This document shows, piece by piece, positions 1 through 7,585 of a stretch of 47,816 nucleotides of DNA; within the stretch, counting starts at the first letter, position 1, and each line of letters opens with the position of its first letter. The DNA lies in NCBI GenBank assembly GCA_903845065.1, contig CAIMWH010000006.1:1-47816 (forward strand). Direction: 5' to 3'. The notes below the pieces were generated by a model. It was given only the letters and a program-made list of their open reading frames with translations. It did not search any database and was not told where the DNA came from. This DNA comes from an uncultured Rhodospirillales bacterium. GTDB taxonomy: Bacteria > Pseudomonadota > Alphaproteobacteria > Acetobacterales > Acetobacteraceae. Both the position numbers and the translations under genes were made by a program.

Positions 1-812
1 AAGGATTGTTCGGCGGTTTTTTTGGCGCCGATGGCTTCGAAGGAATAGTTCACGCCGGCGAACTGGTTTTTGGCGCCGCCGGTGAGTTCCTTGACGGCTT
101 CGACGGGGTCGACGTTGGAGGCGTTGATGATGTCGGTGGCGCCCATTTTGAGGGCGACTTCGAGTTTGGCCTGGTTGGTGTCGATGGCGATGACGCGTTC
201 GGCGCCGGCCAGCGCCGCGCCGTTGACGGCGGAGAGGCCGATGCCGCCGCAGCCGAGGACGGCGACGGTGGAGCCCGGTTCGACGCGGGCGGCGTTGAAG
301 ACGGCCATGACGCCGGTGACGACGCCGCAGCCGACGAGGGCGGCGCCATCGAGGGGGATGTCCTTGTCGATTTTGACGATGGCGTGTTCGTGGACGCACA
401 TCTGCTCGGCGAAGGAGGAGAGGTTCATCATCTGGTGGACGACCTGGCCTTTCCAGGACAGGCGGCGCGACTGGCCGGGCATCAGCTTGACCTCGGTGTT
501 CTCGCAGAGGTTCATTTTGCCGGTGACGCATTGCGGGCAGTCGCCGCAGAAGACGGAGAGGCAGGTGGTGACGTGGTCACCGGGTTTTACGTAGGTGACG
601 TCTTCGCCGACGGCTTCGACGACGCCGGCGGATTCGTGGCCGAGGACGCAGGGGAAGGGGGCGGGGTAGAGGCCTTCCATGAAGTGCAGATCGGAGTGGC
701 AGAGGCCGGCGAAGGCGGTGCGGATGAGGACCTCGCGGCGCTTCGGCTTGGTGATCTGGATGTCTTCGATGGTCATCGGCGTGTTGGCGGCATGCAGGAC
801 GGCGGCGCGCAT
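1..812 (-). CDS. Zinc-dependent alcohol dehydrogenase, 3' end cut off by window edge
   Basis: Medium-chain zinc alcohol dehydrogenase that would oxidise an alcohol (or glutathione adduct) with NAD. About 270 codons are present; the C-terminus lies outside the window. Visible are the catalytic-zinc residues Cys38 (GLCHSD) and His59-Glu60 (GHES), the structural-zinc cluster Cys89, Cys92, Cys95 and Cys103, and the Rossmann motif VLGCGGIG. The start is the ATG at 812, where the protein begins MRAAVLHAANTP. The gene is divergent from the RraA-family gene across 133 bp in which I see no clear promoter. The exact substrate cannot be told; the pattern resembles class III-type enzymes. Confidence 0.9.
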   Translation of the reverse strand, partial: MRAAVLHAANTPMTIEDIQITKPKRREVLIRTAFAGLCHSDLHFMEGLYPAPFPCVLGHESAGVVEAVGEDVTYVKPGDHVTTCLSVFCGDCPQCVTGKMNLCENTEVKLMPGQSRRLSWKGQVVHQMMNLSSFAEQMCVHEHAIVKIDKDIPLDGAALVGCGVVTGVMAVFNAARVEPGSTVAVLGCGGIGLSAVNGAALAGAERVIAIDTNQAKLEVALKMGATDIINASNVDPVEAVKELTGGAKNQFAGVNYSFEAIGAKKTAEQS

Positions 813-945
813 GGGCTGGTTCCCTCGGGACGTTGTTGGTCTTGCGGGCAGACTAGGGTGGGTTGGGTGGCGGCGTAAAGTGGCGGGTGGTTGACCGGGT
901 GGGGCGGGGAGGGCCAAGCTTCCGGCGGTTTGTTGGGGGTGTGCG

Positions 946-1599
946 ATGGCTGATCTAGTGGATATCCGGACGCGGTTGTTTGCGTCGTTGCTGTCCGATG
1001 TGATGGACGGGCTGGGGTATATGGACCAGGCGATGCCGCCTTCGATCCGGCCGCTCGACGATGCGTCGGTGATGGTGGGGCGGGCGCGCACGGCGTTGTT
1101 CATGGATGTGTATGAGGTGAAGGAGGGGGAGAACCCGTACGAGAATGAGATCGCGTTGATCGATAGTTTGCAGCCGGGGGATATTCCGGTGTTTTCGTGT
1201 GGGAAGACCGGGCGGATTGCGCCGTGGGGGGAGTTGCTGAGCACGGCTTCGAGCGTGCGCGGGGCGGCGGGGGCGCTGATGGATGGGCTGGTGCGGGATA
1301 TTCGGGCGATCCGGGCGATGGGGTTTCCGGTGTTTCATGGCGGGATCGGGCCGTTGGACAGCAAGGGGCGCGGCAAGATCATGGCGGTGGATGTGCCGAT
1401 CGAGTGTGCCGGGGTGAAGGTTTCGCCGGGGGATTTGATTTTCGGCGATGCGGATGGGGTGGTGGTGGTGCCGCGGGCGATCGAGGCGGCGGTGCTGGCG
1501 GCGGCGTATGAGAAGCTGAAGGGGGAGAAGAGCACGCTGGCGGATTTGCAGGCGGGGATTTCGCTGGGGGCGGTGTTCGCGAAGTATGGGATTTTGTGA
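946..1599 (+). CDS. RraA-family protein (HMG/CHA aldolase or oxaloacetate decarboxylase type)
   Basis: 217-residue RraA-like protein. Relatives are 4-hydroxy-4-methyl-2-oxoglutarate aldolases, oxaloacetate decarboxylases or RNase E regulators; next to an enolase-superfamily sugar-acid gene an aldolase/decarboxylase role is more likely. The fold signature is clear: WGELLS at 94-99, then RGAAGALMDGLVRDIRAI with the Arg118-Asp119 pair that binds substrate and divalent metal, and a C-terminal GDLIFGDADGVVVVP. Length is usual for the family. The enolase gene originally started 14 bp after the stop, but a GIY-YIG cassette now separates the two (see 1614-2059). Confidence 0.85.
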   Translation: MADLVDIRTRLFASLLSDVMDGLGYMDQAMPPSIRPLDDASVMVGRARTALFMDVYEVKEGENPYENEIALIDSLQPGDIPVFSCGKTGRIAPWGELLSTASSVRGAAGALMDGLVRDIRAIRAMGFPVFHGGIGPLDSKGRGKIMAVDVPIECAGVKVSPGDLIFGDADGVVVVPRAIEAAVLAAAYEKLKGEKSTLADLQAGISLGAVFAKYGIL

Positions 1600-1608
1600 G
1601 TTGGGGTG

Positions 1609-2055
1609 ATGCGATGCGTATCACTGGGCTGGAGACGGGGTGATGGGCAGTGTCTTGCTGGGTCGGGTGCGGGTATCCGACATCCTACCGACCATTGGCA
1701 CACGACAGTCTTGGCGGAAGGTGTCATTCCCGAGGAGCCTGGCATTTATGAGTGGCGTATCGAGGGTGTCGGTACATACATTGGAAAATATGGGCGCATC
1801 CGACGCCCCACCAAAGAATATGGCCGAAATGTCGCGCGATTACTATCAGGCCGCCCATATCGGACGGGGAAGCCGGATGGGTACCGAGCCATTCACTACG
1901 CGCTTGCTGAAGCAGTACGCGTTGGGCGGCCGATCATACTGACGATACTGGAGAACGTGGCTCCCGATCGAATCAATCAGCGCGAGCAGGAACTTATCAG
2001 AGAGCGTGGAGCAACGCTCAACGGTCCAGCATCGATGTTCAAGGCAGTCGTGTAA
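1609..2055 (+). CDS. Small GIY-YIG nuclease-domain protein
   Basis: The frame encodes a compact GIY-YIG nuclease domain. Counting from ATG 1609, GIY is at 45-47, YIG at 57-59, candidate catalytic arginines are Arg63/65/66, the metal-binding acid is Glu126 or Glu128 in INQREQEL, and Asn138 lies in TLNG. These are the five conserved elements of the family in the right order. The start is uncertain: ATG 1609 (or GTG 1606) lies in host DNA upstream of the duplicated repeat, so the first 10 codons may be borrowed or untranslated. The only other in-frame candidate before the domain is TTG 1711. Base composition is visibly less GC-rich than the neighbours. Relatives include homing endonucleases, UvrC and UPF0213-type proteins; DNA cleavage is inferred. 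Confidence 0.75.
   Translation: MRCVSLGWRRGDGQCLAGSGAGIRHPTDHWHTTVLAEGVIPEEPGIYEWRIEGVGTYIGKYGRIRRPTKEYGRNVARLLSGRPYRTGKPDGYRAIHYALAEAVRVGRPIILTILENVAPDRINQREQELIRERGATLNGPASMFKAVV
1614..1638 (+). repeat. Direct repeat copy 1 (duplicated 5' end of the enolase gene)
   Basis: Exact 25-bp match to 2060-2084, starting ATGCGTATCACTGGG. It retains the upstream GGGGTG ribosome-binding site and now opens a nine-codon dead-end reading frame that stops at TGA 1641-1643. Confidence 0.95.
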
Positions 2056-2059
2056 TCCC
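1614..2059 (+). mobile_element. 446-bp GIY-YIG cassette inserted at the start codon of the enolase gene
   Basis: The unit runs from the first base of repeat copy 1 to the base before repeat copy 2. It is flanked by an exact 25-bp direct repeat equal to the first 25 bases of the enolase-superfamily gene, carries essentially one ORF with a nuclease domain, and is AT-richer than its surroundings. Removing it restores a plain RraA-enolase operon with a 14-bp spacer and a GGGGTG ribosome-binding site before the ATG. Insertion is therefore the simplest reading. Its boundaries and mobility are inferred. Confidence 0.6.
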
Positions 2060-2084
2060 ATGCGTATCACTGGGCTGGAGACGG
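2060..2084 (+). repeat. Direct repeat copy 2 (start of the intact enolase gene)
   Basis: Exact 25-bp match to 1614-1638. The flanks diverge at once on both sides (GCG versus CCC before, G versus T after), so the repeat is bounded exactly. This copy is the one that continues into the full enolase reading frame. Confidence 0.95.
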
Positions 2085-3271
2085 TTCGCGCCGATTTTCA
2101 TGATAACCTGATCTGGGTGCGGATCGAGACCGAGGCCGGGTTGGTGGGGTTGGGGGAGACGTTCTTTTTTCCCTCGGCGGTGGAGGCGTATCTGCATGAT
2201 GTGGTGGCGCCGCAGCTGATTGGCGGGGATGCGTCGCGGATCGGGGCGTGGTCGGCGCGGTTGATGCGGGTGCCGGTGGGGTATGGGTCGTCCGGGGCGG
2301 AGATGCGGGCGGCGTCCGCGGTGGATATCGCGTTGTGGGATTTGATGGGGCAGGCGGCGGGGATGCCGGTGCATCGGCTGCTCGGCGGTTTGGCGCGGGA
2401 CAGGATCCGTATCTACAACACCTGCGCGGGGCCGCATTATGTGACCAAGGCGCGGACGGATATCGGGACCTGGTTCGGGCTGGGCGACGGTGGCCCCGAG
2501 AAGTTCGATGATTTGCGGGGGTTTCTGGAGCGGCCGGCGGAACTGGCGCGGGAGTTGCTGGCGGAGGGGATCACCGGGATGAAGATCTGGCCGTTCGATT
2601 ATGCGGCCGAGGCGAATGGGCGGATGTCGATCACCACGGCGCAGATCGAGGAGGGTTGCCGGCCGTTCCGGTTGATCCGCGAGGCGGTGGGGCGGCGGAT
2701 GGACTTGATGGTCGAGCTGCATTCGATGTGGGACATCGAGAGCGCCAAGCGGATATTCCGGGCGCTGGAGCCGTTGGAGCCGGCCTGGTTCGAGGACCCG
2801 ATCCGCATGGATGATGCGGAGGGGCTGGCGGAACTGGCGCGGTTTACCCGTATTCCGATCCTGGCCTCGGAGACGACGGCGCCGAAGGAGAGTTTCCGGC
2901 GGCTGCTGGAGCAGCGGGCGGTGGGGATCGTGTCGTTCGATGTGGGCTGGTGCGGCGGGATCAGCGAGGCGCAGCGGATTATCGCGCTGGCGGATGCCTG
3001 GCAGGTGCCGATTGCGCCGCATGATTGCACGGGGCCGGTGGGGTTCGTGGCGGGGACGCATTTGTCGCTGAGTGCGCGCAACGCGATGATCCAGGAGACG
3101 GTGCGGGCGTATACGCAGGGGTGGTACAACGAAATTGTTACTGCACTGCCGCCGATCGCGGACGGGTATTTGTCGCCGTTGATGGGGCCGGGATTGGGGT
3201 TGGCGCTGCGGCCGGAGTTTCTGGCGCGGGGCGATGTGCGGCGGCGGCGATCGGGCGCTGGGGCTGCCTGA
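2060..3271 (+). CDS. Enolase-superfamily (mandelate racemase/muconate-lactonizing type) protein, probable sugar-acid dehydratase
   Basis: 403 residues from ATG 2060 (MRITGLETVR). A capping domain is followed by a TIM barrel with metal ligands Glu219 (VELHSMWD), Glu245 (WFEDPIR) and Glu271 (ASETTAP). Candidate catalytic residues are Lys175 (GMKIWPFD) and His321 (APHDCTGP), with Asp294 nearby in SFDVGWCGG. This pattern suits proton abstraction next to a carboxylate, as in sugar-acid dehydratases; the substrate is unknown. A longer in-frame start exists upstream inside the GIY-YIG cassette, but conservation starts at 2060 and the duplicated sequence there marks the ancestral start. The present ribosome-binding site is weak (AAGGCAG, about 13 bp upstream), because the original one stayed with repeat copy 1. 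Confidence 0.88.
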   Translation: MRITGLETVRADFHDNLIWVRIETEAGLVGLGETFFFPSAVEAYLHDVVAPQLIGGDASRIGAWSARLMRVPVGYGSSGAEMRAASAVDIALWDLMGQAAGMPVHRLLGGLARDRIRIYNTCAGPHYVTKARTDIGTWFGLGDGGPEKFDDLRGFLERPAELARELLAEGITGMKIWPFDYAAEANGRMSITTAQIEEGCRPFRLIREAVGRRMDLMVELHSMWDIESAKRIFRALEPLEPAWFEDPIRMDDAEGLAELARFTRIPILASETTAPKESFRRLLEQRAVGIVSFDVGWCGGISEAQRIIALADAWQVPIAPHDCTGPVGFVAGTHLSLSARNAMIQETVRAYTQGWYNEIVTALPPIADGYLSPLMGPGLGLALRPEFLARGDVRRRRSGAGAA

Positions 3272-3525
3272 GGGCGCCGGCTGGGCGGAATTGCTGGATT
3301 TTCGTCGTTTTGTTGTGGGGTGGATTTGCAATTCGACGGTATGTCGGATGTAAATAATTTGTGAGCAATTTTGACTTAAAATATTACGACTAAGTTTTTC
3401 ACAATGAGTTTGACTCTAAAAATTATCCATGCAAGCGTTGGAGGCCAAGCAAGTCAGGTCGTTGCGATCTGCTTTATGGATTGATTCGGCCTGAGGCAAT
3501 CAAAAAATGCCAGGAGGGTTCGTCA
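3272..3525. promoter_or_regulatory. AT-rich intergenic region upstream of the M4 protease
   Basis: About 250 bp, with a markedly AT-rich stretch near 3340-3430 in otherwise about 70% GC DNA. TTGACT occurs at 3371 and 3410, but I cannot pair either with a convincing -10 at normal spacing. Probably holds the protease promoter. The ribosome-binding site AGGAGGG at 3512-3518 sits just before ATG 3526. Confidence 0.4.
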
Positions 3526-4572
3526 ATGACGTGTAAATGTTTTATTATTCCGCAGGAAGTTCTCAATCGCTTTGCGTCGGACCCGGAATTGTCGGACGCG
3601 GTGCGGCAGAATTTCCATCACTCGGCGCAGATCAGTGCGCTGCATCGGGCGGTGCGTGAGCAGAACAACGCGCTGACGCAGGGGGTGATTGGGCTGCCGT
3701 TGCCGCGGCCGCCGATTCCTTTTCCGCGGCTGCATCTGCTGCCGGCGGCGCATGTGTTCAATTGCCACAATACGACGACGCTGCCGGGGGCGCAGGTGGC
3801 CAATCCGGGGTCATCGGCGGATGGCACGGTGAAGCGGGCGTATGGTGAATCCGAGGGGGTGGCGAAGTTCTACTGGGACGTGTTCCAGCGGGATTCGATC
3901 GACGGCAACCACATGACCCTGGTTTCCTCGGTGCATTATTCGTCGAACTTCAACAACGCGTTCTGGAACGGGACGCAGATGACGTATGGCGATGGCGACG
4001 GGCAGCTTTTCGTGGATTTCACGCTCGGCGACGATGTGATCGGGCATGAGCTGACGCATGGGGTGACGCAGCATAGCCTGGGGTTGAACTACTCGGGCGA
4101 GGCGGGCGGGCTCAACGAGAGCATTTCGGACGTGTTCGGCTCGATGTTCCGCCAGTGGGAAAAGAACCAGACGGTGGCGCAGGCGGATTGGCTCATCGGG
4201 GCGGATATCATGGGGCCGGTGGCCAAGCAGAAGGGATATACGTGTCTGAGGAATATGGCGGCGCCGAAGGATACGCACGCGCTGGCGGCGCAGCCGGACC
4301 ACTATTATCCGGGTATCGGCAATCTCGATCCGCATTATTCGAGCGGGCCGCCCAACCTGGCGTTCTGCAAGGCGGCGGTGGCGCTGGGCGGGCATAGCTG
4401 GGAGAAGGCCGGGAAGGTCTGGTACAAGGCGCTGACCGGGTTCGGGCCGAGCCCCAACATGACGATGTCGCAGTTGGCCAACAGGACGCGTTCGGTTGCG
4501 CAGAGTTTGTTTCCGGCCGATCCTGCTGTTCATGCTGCTGTAGACAACGCCTGGACGGCCGTGGGCCTTTGA
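3526..4572 (+). CDS. M4 (thermolysin-family) metalloprotease, protealysin-like
   Basis: 348 residues. Zinc-binding HELTH spans 174-178, the third ligand Glu198 lies in GGLNESISD (20 residues after His178, as in thermolysin) and the transition-state His270 is in DPHYSSG. The N-terminus has no signal peptide. It carries a short propeptide with CFIIPQEVLNRFA, resembling the compact PxxxL-type precursor of protealysins rather than the long thermolysin prosequence. Start ATG 3526 follows a strong AGGAGGG; an in-frame TTG at 3481 lacks one. The next gene, 49 bp on, is an emfourin-like inhibitor, the known partner of protealysins. Lack of a signal peptide suggests intracellular action or non-classical export. 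Confidence 0.93.
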   Translation: MTCKCFIIPQEVLNRFASDPELSDAVRQNFHHSAQISALHRAVREQNNALTQGVIGLPLPRPPIPFPRLHLLPAAHVFNCHNTTTLPGAQVANPGSSADGTVKRAYGESEGVAKFYWDVFQRDSIDGNHMTLVSSVHYSSNFNNAFWNGTQMTYGDGDGQLFVDFTLGDDVIGHELTHGVTQHSLGLNYSGEAGGLNESISDVFGSMFRQWEKNQTVAQADWLIGADIMGPVAKQKGYTCLRNMAAPKDTHALAAQPDHYYPGIGNLDPHYSSGPPNLAFCKAAVALGGHSWEKAGKVWYKALTGFGPSPNMTMSQLANRTRSVAQSLFPADPAVHAAVDNAWTAVGL

Positions 4573-4621
4573 CGATCCGCGCGCCCGGGAGGCCGGCCAG
4601 CGGTTTGGTGGGACGGTGACA

Positions 4622-4894
4622 ATGGGCGACGTGGTGATCGAGCAAGTCGGGGGTTTCGTCGGTGGCGGAACCCCCATGGGGCATTTGCGGATGGAAGGGC
4701 GGGTGCCGTGGTCGGCGCTGTCGGCGGCGGACCAGGCTCAGGTGGATGCGCTGTTCAGGGCGCGGCGGCCGGTGAATGCGAATATGCGCTATCGGCTGCG
4801 GCGGGAGGGGCCCAACGGGACGGAGACCGTGGAGGCGCCGATCGAGGCGGTGCCGCAGGTGTTGATCGAGAGTGTTCGGACGACTTTGGAGTAG
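4622..4894 (+). CDS. Emfourin-like inhibitor of the upstream M4 protease
   Basis: 90-residue protein starting at ATG 4622 (GTG 4616 is an alternative). It opens with a strand and glycine-rich loop, IEQVGGFVGGG, has a central stretch ALSAADQAQVDALFRAR, then YRLRRE and an ending VPQVLIESVRTTLE. Overall size, the early GGF motif, the middle helix and the VPxxL-type C-terminal helix match the emfourin (M4in) family as I remember it. Position directly after a protealysin-like gene supports this, since those two are known to be co-operonic. The family call rests on recall and context, not a search. Confidence 0.65.
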   Translation: MGDVVIEQVGGFVGGGTPMGHLRMEGRVPWSALSAADQAQVDALFRARRPVNANMRYRLRREGPNGTETVEAPIEAVPQVLIESVRTTLE

Positions 4895-4902
4895 AGGGAA
4901 GG

Positions 4903-4926
4903 GGTTCTTTTTTGAAAAAAAGAACC
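4903..4926. terminator. AT-core hairpin 1 (GGTTCTTTTTT arms)
   Basis: Near-perfect palindrome with GGTTCTTTTTT/AAAAAAGAACC arms, 8 bp after the emfourin stop and followed by an A tract. Reads as a terminator in both directions. Confidence 0.7.
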
Positions 4927-4937
4927 AAAAAACGTCT

Positions 4938-4985
4938 ATCCGATGGCTTCGCCACTCTCCCGGGAGAGGGGCGAAGCCATCGGAT
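4938..4985. terminator. Long GC hairpin with nested palindrome between convergent genes
   Basis: Perfect 16-bp arms, 4938-4953 and 4970-4985 (beginning ATCCGATGGC), enclose a loop that itself contains the perfect palindrome CTCTCCCGGGAGAG at 4955-4968. A run of six A follows on the + strand. A bidirectional terminator or cruciform-forming repeat. Confidence 0.75.
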
Positions 4986-4998
4986 AAAAAAGGTTTTT

Positions 4999-5021
4999 GC
5001 TTCTTTTTTTCAAAAAGAAGC
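4999..5021. terminator. AT-core hairpin 2 (GCTTCTTTTT arms)
   Basis: GCTTCTTTTT and AAAAAGAAGC arms around a three-base centre, 10 bp beyond the stop of the minus-strand phosphatase. The same motif recurs at 47790-47811, so it is a reused terminator or dispersed repeat type in this genome. Confidence 0.7.
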
Positions 5022-5030
5022 GCTCGCTGC

Positions 5031-5585
5031 CTACAACTCTGCCGCCGGCACCAGCTCCCAAGGCGCGCCAGGCCGGCAGAAGAACGGCATGGCGTTGGCG
5101 GTGCGGACGTTGGGTTCGAGGCCCATTTCGGCGCGCAGGGCGCGGAACAGGGCGCCGTGGGCGACGACGAGGACCGGGGCGGGCTGGGCGAGGGCGCGGT
5201 TGATGGCGGCGACCGCGCGGGTGCGCAGGCTGGTGAAGCTTTCGGCGTCCTCGGGCGTGTAGGTGCCGGCGACCCAATCATTGAACCACTGGACCATCGG
5301 TTTGCCTTCCTGGCTGCCGAAGGAGACTTCGCGCAGGCCTTCGTCGAGCTGGACGGTATGGCCGGTGAGGGCCGCGACCGCGAGGGCGGTGTCATGCGCG
5401 CGGGAGAGCGGGGAGGCGACGATGCTGGCGATGCCGCGGTGGCGCATCATCTCGGCGGCGGCGAGGGCCTGGGCGCGGCCGGTTTCGTTGAGCGGGATAT
5501 CGATGTTGCCCTGGCTGAGGCCCTGGGCGTTCCAGTCGGTCTCGCCGTGGCGGAGGAACCAGAAGGCGCGGTGGAGGAGGGACAT
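5031..5585 (-). CDS. Histidine phosphatase family protein (phosphoglycerate-mutase-like)
   Basis: 184 residues with the branch-defining LRHGETDWN near the N-terminus (phospho-accepting His13), SPLSRAHDTA, and the second catalytic histidine in VVAHGALFRAL. Length and motifs fit small phosphatases or phosphoglycerate mutase-like enzymes; the substrate cannot be told. Start ATG 5585 sits 8 bp after the prs stop, so the two are almost certainly co-transcribed. The gene ends at the hairpin block before the convergent emfourin gene. Confidence 0.9.
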   Translation of the reverse strand: MSLLHRAFWFLRHGETDWNAQGLSQGNIDIPLNETGRAQALAAAEMMRHRGIASIVASPLSRAHDTALAVAALTGHTVQLDEGLREVSFGSQEGKPMVQWFNDWVAGTYTPEDAESFTSLRTRAVAAINRALAQPAPVLVVAHGALFRALRAEMGLEPNVRTANAMPFFCRPGAPWELVPAAEL

Positions 5586-5593
5586 GCTGGGGA

Positions 5594-6526
5594 TCAATCG
5601 AACAGCGAGCTGACGGAGCTTTCGTCGCTGATCCGGCGCATTGCCTCGGCAAGGAGGGGCGCGATGGTGACCTGGCGGACGTTGCTGGCGAGGCGGACGG
5701 CTTCGGTGGCCAGGATGGAATCGGTGATGATCATCATCTCGATCGGGCTTGAGGAGATGCGGGCGACGGCGCCGCCGGAGAGCACGCCGTGGGTGGTGTA
5801 GACGGAGGCTGACTTGGCGCCGTGCTGGATGAGGGCGGCGGCCGCGTTGCACAGGGTGCCGCCGGAATCGACGATGTCATCCACCAGGATGCAGTCTCGG
5901 CCGCTCACGTCCCCGATGACGTTCATCACTTCGGAGGTGCCGGCGCGTTCGCGGCGCTTGTCGATGATGGCGAGGTCACAGTTGAGGCGGGTGGCGATGG
6001 CACGGGCACGGACGACGCCGCCGACGTCGGGCGAGACGATCATCAGGTCCCGGCCGGCGTAGTGGTCCTGGATATCGCGGCGGAAGAGGGGGGCGGCGTT
6101 GAGGTTGTCCACCGGGATATCAAAGAAGCCCTGGATCTGGCCGGCGTGGAGATCCATCGTCAGCACGCGATCGGCGCCGGCCTCGGTGATGAGGTTGGCG
6201 ACCAGCTTGGCGCTGATGGGGGTGCGGGAGCCGCTTTTGCGGTCCTGCCGGGCATAGCCGAAGTAGGGGATCACCGCGGTGATGCGGCGCGCCGAGGCGC
6301 GCTTGAGGGCATCGATGGTGATGAGGAGTTCCATCAGGTTGTCATTGGCCGGGTAGGACGTGGATTGGACCACGAACACATCCTCGCCGCGGATGTTTTC
6401 GTGGATTTCCACGAAGACCTCCATGTCCGCGAAGCGGCGGACCGAGGCGCGGGTGAGCGGCAGGTTCAACACGGCGGCGACCGCCTCGGCGAGGGGGCGG
6501 TTGCTATTGCATGCGACGATCTTCAT
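5594..6526 (-). CDS. prs: Ribose-phosphate pyrophosphokinase
   Basis: Makes PRPP from ribose 5-phosphate and ATP for nucleotide, histidine and tryptophan synthesis. 310 residues from ATG 6526 ([14 protein letters not shown]), which has AGGA nine bases upstream; a TTG three codons earlier would have no spacing to that site. Diagnostic features are [11 protein letters not shown], the metal/ATP-binding [13 protein letters not shown] and the PRPP loop [12 protein letters not shown]. Length matches bacterial class I enzymes. It lies between the lipoprotein gene (130 bp upstream) and the histidine phosphatase (8 bp downstream). Confidence 0.98.
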   Translation of the reverse strand: MKIVACNSNRPLAEAVAAVLNLPLTRASVRRFADMEVFVEIHENIRGEDVFVVQSTSYPANDNLMELLITIDALKRASARRITAVIPYFGYARQDRKSGSRTPISAKLVANLITEAGADRVLTMDLHAGQIQGFFDIPVDNLNAAPLFRRDIQDHYAGRDLMIVSPDVGGVVRARAIATRLNCDLAIIDKRRERAGTSEVMNVIGDVSGRDCILVDDIVDSGGTLCNAAAALIQHGAKSASVYTTHGVLSGGAVARISSSPIEMMIITDSILATEAVRLASNVRQVTIAPLLAEAMRRISDESSVSSLFD

Positions 6527-6656
6527 CGGCGGCAATCCTGGGTGGGCGATGCCAGGCAGGCGGCGTCGACTGGGCAGATGGGGGGGCGGGCGGGGCGAGC
6601 GCGTTCTAGCAACGCTGCCCTCGCGTGTCCACGAACCGTCACACGATAAGCTGGGC

Positions 6657-7520
6657 TCACTTCGGGGGGCTGATGCGATTTGCGATCACATCATGCACCC
6701 CGCCGGCGGCCTCGCGGGCGACGACGAAGGCGATATCGCCCCAATAGAGATCGAGCATGCCGTGGGGGATTTCGTTGAGCTGGACAACTTTGCCGGCTTC
6801 GGAGCCCTTGGCGTCGGACACGGTCCATTGGATTTCAACGCGGTCCTTGGCGCCTTCGACGGGGACGACGGTGACGTGGCCGGTGAGGAGGAAGTCGGCT
6901 CGCTGGGTGGCGCCGGCGATGTCCTGGCCGGCTTTGACGAGTTCGGCGCGCATGGCTTTGGCGAGGGCGATGTTGCCGTCGCCGGGGGCGCCGGTGACGC
7001 CGCTGAATTGCAGGAGGGAGGCGCGGTTTTGCAGGCTGGAGGGGTCAGACTCGCGACGCGCGGCCTCGATGCGGGAGAGCAGGGAGGCGACGCGGGGGAC
7101 GGCTTCGCCGGCGATGCGGCGGAGCGGGGGGGATTGCACCCATTCCTCGGCGGGAACGGGGAGGCCCTCGGTGATGCCGCGTTGTTCGCCCGAGGGGTCA
7201 ATGACGCGGTAGAGGGGGACGATGGTTTTGCCGCGGTTTTCGGTGCCAATGGTGAGGCGCCAGTCGGCCTTGAGGGGGGTGCCGGCGAAAACCGGGACTT
7301 CCTCGGCGAGGAGGCCTTCGGCGAGGGCGGCGGCGAATTTGTCGGCGGCGTCGGCGGACAGGAAGATGTCGCGGGCGGGGGGGATGGCGAGGCGGGCGGG
7401 GGGCGGTTCGGCGAGGCGGCGGCCGAGAGCGCCGGGGTTGCCCTCGAAGGAGCGGGGGAGGTCGCCGCAGGCGGCGAGGGCGAGGACGCAGAGGAAGGCG
7501 AGGAATTTAAAGCAGGACAC
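6657..7520 (-). CDS. Putative outer-membrane or periplasmic lipoprotein of unknown function
   Basis: 287 residues from GTG 7520: [18 protein letters not shown], a short signal peptide with lipobox ALAAC and Cys18 for lipidation, then a soluble domain with no family I recognise. An upstream in-frame GTG at 7589 overlaps the pgeF stop (GTGA) but would put 23 odd residues before the signal peptide, so I prefer 7520. The reading frame overlaps the small peptide gene at 7507-7575. It shares an operon with lgt, the enzyme that would lipidate it. Confidence 0.7.
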   Translation of the reverse strand: MSCFKFLAFLCVLALAACGDLPRSFEGNPGALGRRLAEPPPARLAIPPARDIFLSADAADKFAAALAEGLLAEEVPVFAGTPLKADWRLTIGTENRGKTIVPLYRVIDPSGEQRGITEGLPVPAEEWVQSPPLRRIAGEAVPRVASLLSRIEAARRESDPSSLQNRASLLQFSGVTGAPGDGNIALAKAMRAELVKAGQDIAGATQRADFLLTGHVTVVPVEGAKDRVEIQWTVSDAKGSEAGKVVQLNEIPHGMLDLYWGDIAFVVAREAAGGVHDVIANRISPPK

Positions 7521-7575
7521 AGCTTGCCAGCGCCGCGACGAGGAGGAAGGCACAGAACATGACCATGTAGGGCAT
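7507..7575 (-). CDS. 22-residue hydrophobic peptide between pgeF and the lipoprotein gene
   Basis: ATG 7575 is preceded by GAGGGA at good spacing, better than the site of the lipoprotein gene. The product is MPYMVMFCAFLLVA followed by ALASCVLL, one hydrophobic helix with a lipobox-like ALASC. The stop TAA lies 14 bases inside the downstream lipoprotein frame, so translation of the peptide could deliver ribosomes to GTG 7520. Could be a small membrane protein, a leader peptide or chance. Confidence 0.45.
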   Translation of the reverse strand: MPYMVMFCAFLLVAALASCVLL

Positions 7576-7585
7576 CGAAGGTCCC

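Noticed and set aside
6-878. A 290-codon plus-strand frame opposite the alcohol dehydrogenase
   Set aside because: Gly/Asp/Ala-rich low-complexity translation; the minus strand has clear zinc-enzyme motifs.
1640-1942. A 100-codon frame inside the GIY-YIG cassette
   Set aside because: No motif, and it overlaps the frame that encodes all five GIY-YIG elements. Kept only as a note on the TGATG junction.
3371-3415. TTGACT hexamers upstream of the M4 protease as a definite promoter
   Set aside because: No acceptable -10 at 16-18 bp from either; left as a general AT-rich regulatory region.
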